Shown here: one piece after another, positions 62,131-64,000 of the stretch | Numbering within the stretch: position 1 is the stretch's first letter | How the letters are laid out: each line of letters starts with the position of its first letter | Source: Hyalella azteca | Taxonomy: Eukaryota > Arthropoda > Malacostraca > Amphipoda > Hyalellidae | Assembly (NCBI RefSeq): GCF_000764305.2 | Contig: NW_025934948.1 | Span: 124,001-188,000 of the forward strand | Direction: 5' to 3' | DNA: 64,000 nt | Notes under the pieces: model-generated | The model's database searches: none | Seen by the model: the letters and a program-made list of their open reading frames with translations, nothing else | Told to the model about the DNA's origin: nothing | Made by a program: the position numbers and the translations under genes

Positions 62131-64000
62131 CGCATAACCATGCACGAAATGAGGAGGTAAATGCAATGAGATCGTGTGAAAAATTTTCGTGAAATTCTCC
62201 TCTGTAATTTGGAATATTTTTTTGTCACTAAGATCGCGATACCGACCGATGAAGTAAATGTTCGAAGGGTCTCTCATCCCTTCAGTTTATCTTAGGACTA
62301 TCGACTACGAGATCAACGAAATATAATATTCATTGAAGTCCTTTTAGAGTCATTCTCATGATATCCAAGACTTTCTGATCCAAAAAATTCGGAATGTTGA
62401 TGTAAGAAATTGACATAAACTCATTTTTCCAAGGCAAAATTTTCCCAAATGCTATGAAAAAAGAGATACATGTCAACGTTTTTTGACGCCGCAACACATT
62501 TACACTTTCCGGTGGGTTCCCAAATATCATCTAGCTTATGTTGACTATTCTTCATGTAAGTTTATATGAGATTATCAGTGAGATATACATCAATAACAGC
62601 AATCTCAAGAAAGTGGAAGGGTGAACAGATGACAATTAAGATATGAGGTATTTTGCTCATTTTTATTCATGGTTATTCATTTTAATACGTCAAGGCTGAC
62701 AACTGAATGAAAGCAACTTTTTATTCAAAAATTCCTGTGAAAATTCAGTTAAGAACAGGTTAAAAATAATTCCAGCCTTCGTGAAGAGAAATTATTTTTG
62801 AGGAAATTATTTTTTCTTGCATTGTTTTTAATTTGTGTCGTCTTAATAAAGATCTATTTCAGTTATTTTCTGCCGGAATATATCTAAATTGAGGCTCATC
62901 ATCTAATTTTAAGTCAAGAAATAGAAAAATTAGAACGGGCACAGATTCGCACCGAATTAAAAATAAATAAAACAATAAGTACTCATACGTGAATTCACGT
63001 ATCATTCATTTTCTCTGTTTTTATGAAAATTATGTTCTGGGCTGAATTTTGAATTTAAGTTTTCCGCTCAGTAACGATATTTCTTGGCAAAGTTCATTCA
63101 TTTTACTAACTTCAACTGCCTGCCTAAATACGTTTTACCTCAAGAACTCCAAAAGAGTTATATTGTAGATTCTATCTTACGAGTTTTAGTTAATTATATC
63201 GAGTAATGACTATTAATTATACTACTTTTCGATGATTGTTTATATTACCTTTTTAAATATTTACCCATAATATTAAAGAAAATTAAAAAATGGCATAATA
63301 AGCGTAACTAACGATGAGCAACTATTAGATTATCTCCAATTTGATGTTATATTATTGCCTTATTTGTTTACACCTTCCCATGATTCGGATCTTAAAAAAG
63401 ATAACGTACAAAACATTTATTAGATAAATCTAGCTATTCGCATCATATGCAAAAGTCAACAGAAAAGAACAGAAAAAATTATAATTTAACGCAGCTACAA
63501 CAAATTATCTGATTTCATCATGAAGACGATTTTATTCATTTTATTTGCTTTATGAATGTCATTTGACAGCATCTCGTATTAGATTATAAAAAGTCTATCC
63601 ATTTTCGTTAGAATAAAGTCGCTAACATATCCGGTTCAACTTAAAGTATTCCACAATGCTAAAATAGATCATTTATTACTTTTTGTAGGAAGAAGTAAAC
63701 GGTTTTGGTCTCTATTGATTTCCACAGATCATTAAACCATTTAGATTGATTATACATTTGTTGAAAGAGCTTTAGTATTTGATCAAGTAAATCGCACTAA
63801 CATCTAGATTTGAGGTGAATCTGAACAAAGCAGGTGCAATAATTCATTATTATATATTTGTTTCTTTTATATTTCCTAGTCTTCTTCCTTTCACTCCCAA
63901 TTAATGCCCCTATAATTGCATTTGGCATGTTGAGTCTGTAAGCTATTACATGTGGTTCAGGCATCAATTTTTAGCACAAATTATTTGAAGGATTTCCTAT
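62131..64000. other. No gene seen
   Basis: AT-rich tail of the window with only very short frames. Confidence 0.6.

Noticed and set aside
1..64000. Bacterial-type operons, ribosome binding sites, terminators or CRISPR systems
   Set aside because: Gene structure, splice sites and repeats are clearly those of an animal genome; none of these features applies.

Overview
This is eukaryotic, AT-rich, repeat-dense DNA. It holds one confidently recognised protein-coding gene: a long, intron-rich immunoglobulin-superfamily receptor on the + strand, running from about 28.6 kb to 60.9 kb. Its architecture is five Ig domains, one fibronectin-III domain, one transmembrane helix and a long Ser/Pro-rich cytoplasmic tail. 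With local motifs such as VLWYRN, FYS/VDMRGR and YRCRVD in Ig1, this is the layout of the arthropod Sidestep (Side) family, the neuronal partners of Beaten-path proteins. That makes an arthropod the likely source. Intron size and the mobile-element load would suit a crustacean, but this is inference and the species cannot be read from the window.

Layout. 1-28.4 kb: no convincing gene. It holds mobile-element debris: a tRNA-derived SINE, a nested DNA-transposon stack at 2.56-4.39 kb with a perfect 8-bp target duplication, a LINE C-terminal fragment at 6.3-6.6 kb, a 174-bp MITE of the same hAT-like family at 8.1 kb, GC-rich and degenerate tandem repeats at 10.4 and 12.7 kb, and a 400-bp Tc1/mariner-type relic at 24.6 kb. 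28.6-60.9 kb: seventeen coding exons whose reading phases join without conflict. Introns between domains are phase 1, and most introns inside domains are phase 0. Joined, they give about 1,576 residues from Ig1 to the stop. The signal-peptide exon is either upstream and unidentified, or replaced by an in-frame ATG just 5' of the Ig1 exon. 60.9-64 kb: two possible poly(A) signals, a hAT-like MITE nested in another MITE, and a further copy of a palindromic element found four times in the window.

The most interesting part is inside the receptor gene. (1) The donor of the central Ig2 exon lies in a 30-bp minisatellite, so five equivalent phase-1 5' splice sites stand exactly 10 codons apart. (2) The Ig4 acceptor lies in a 58-60 bp repeat, giving three near-identical 3' splice sites; the two upstream ones would join to an immediate TAA. 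(3) Ig5 is split by an uninterrupted insert of about 310 residues ending near a furin-like RVKR site, and Ig2 and probably Ig1 carry smaller inserts at a comparable place. (4) A second candidate Ig3 half-exon with the same 1-0 phase class lies next to the first, inside a local duplication, which would make the two mutually exclusive by frame. Several other exon borders also have local tandem duplications beside them.

All coordinates and exon joins were derived by eye. No transcript or homology search was available, so exon ends rest on splice consensus, phase agreement and family resemblance.
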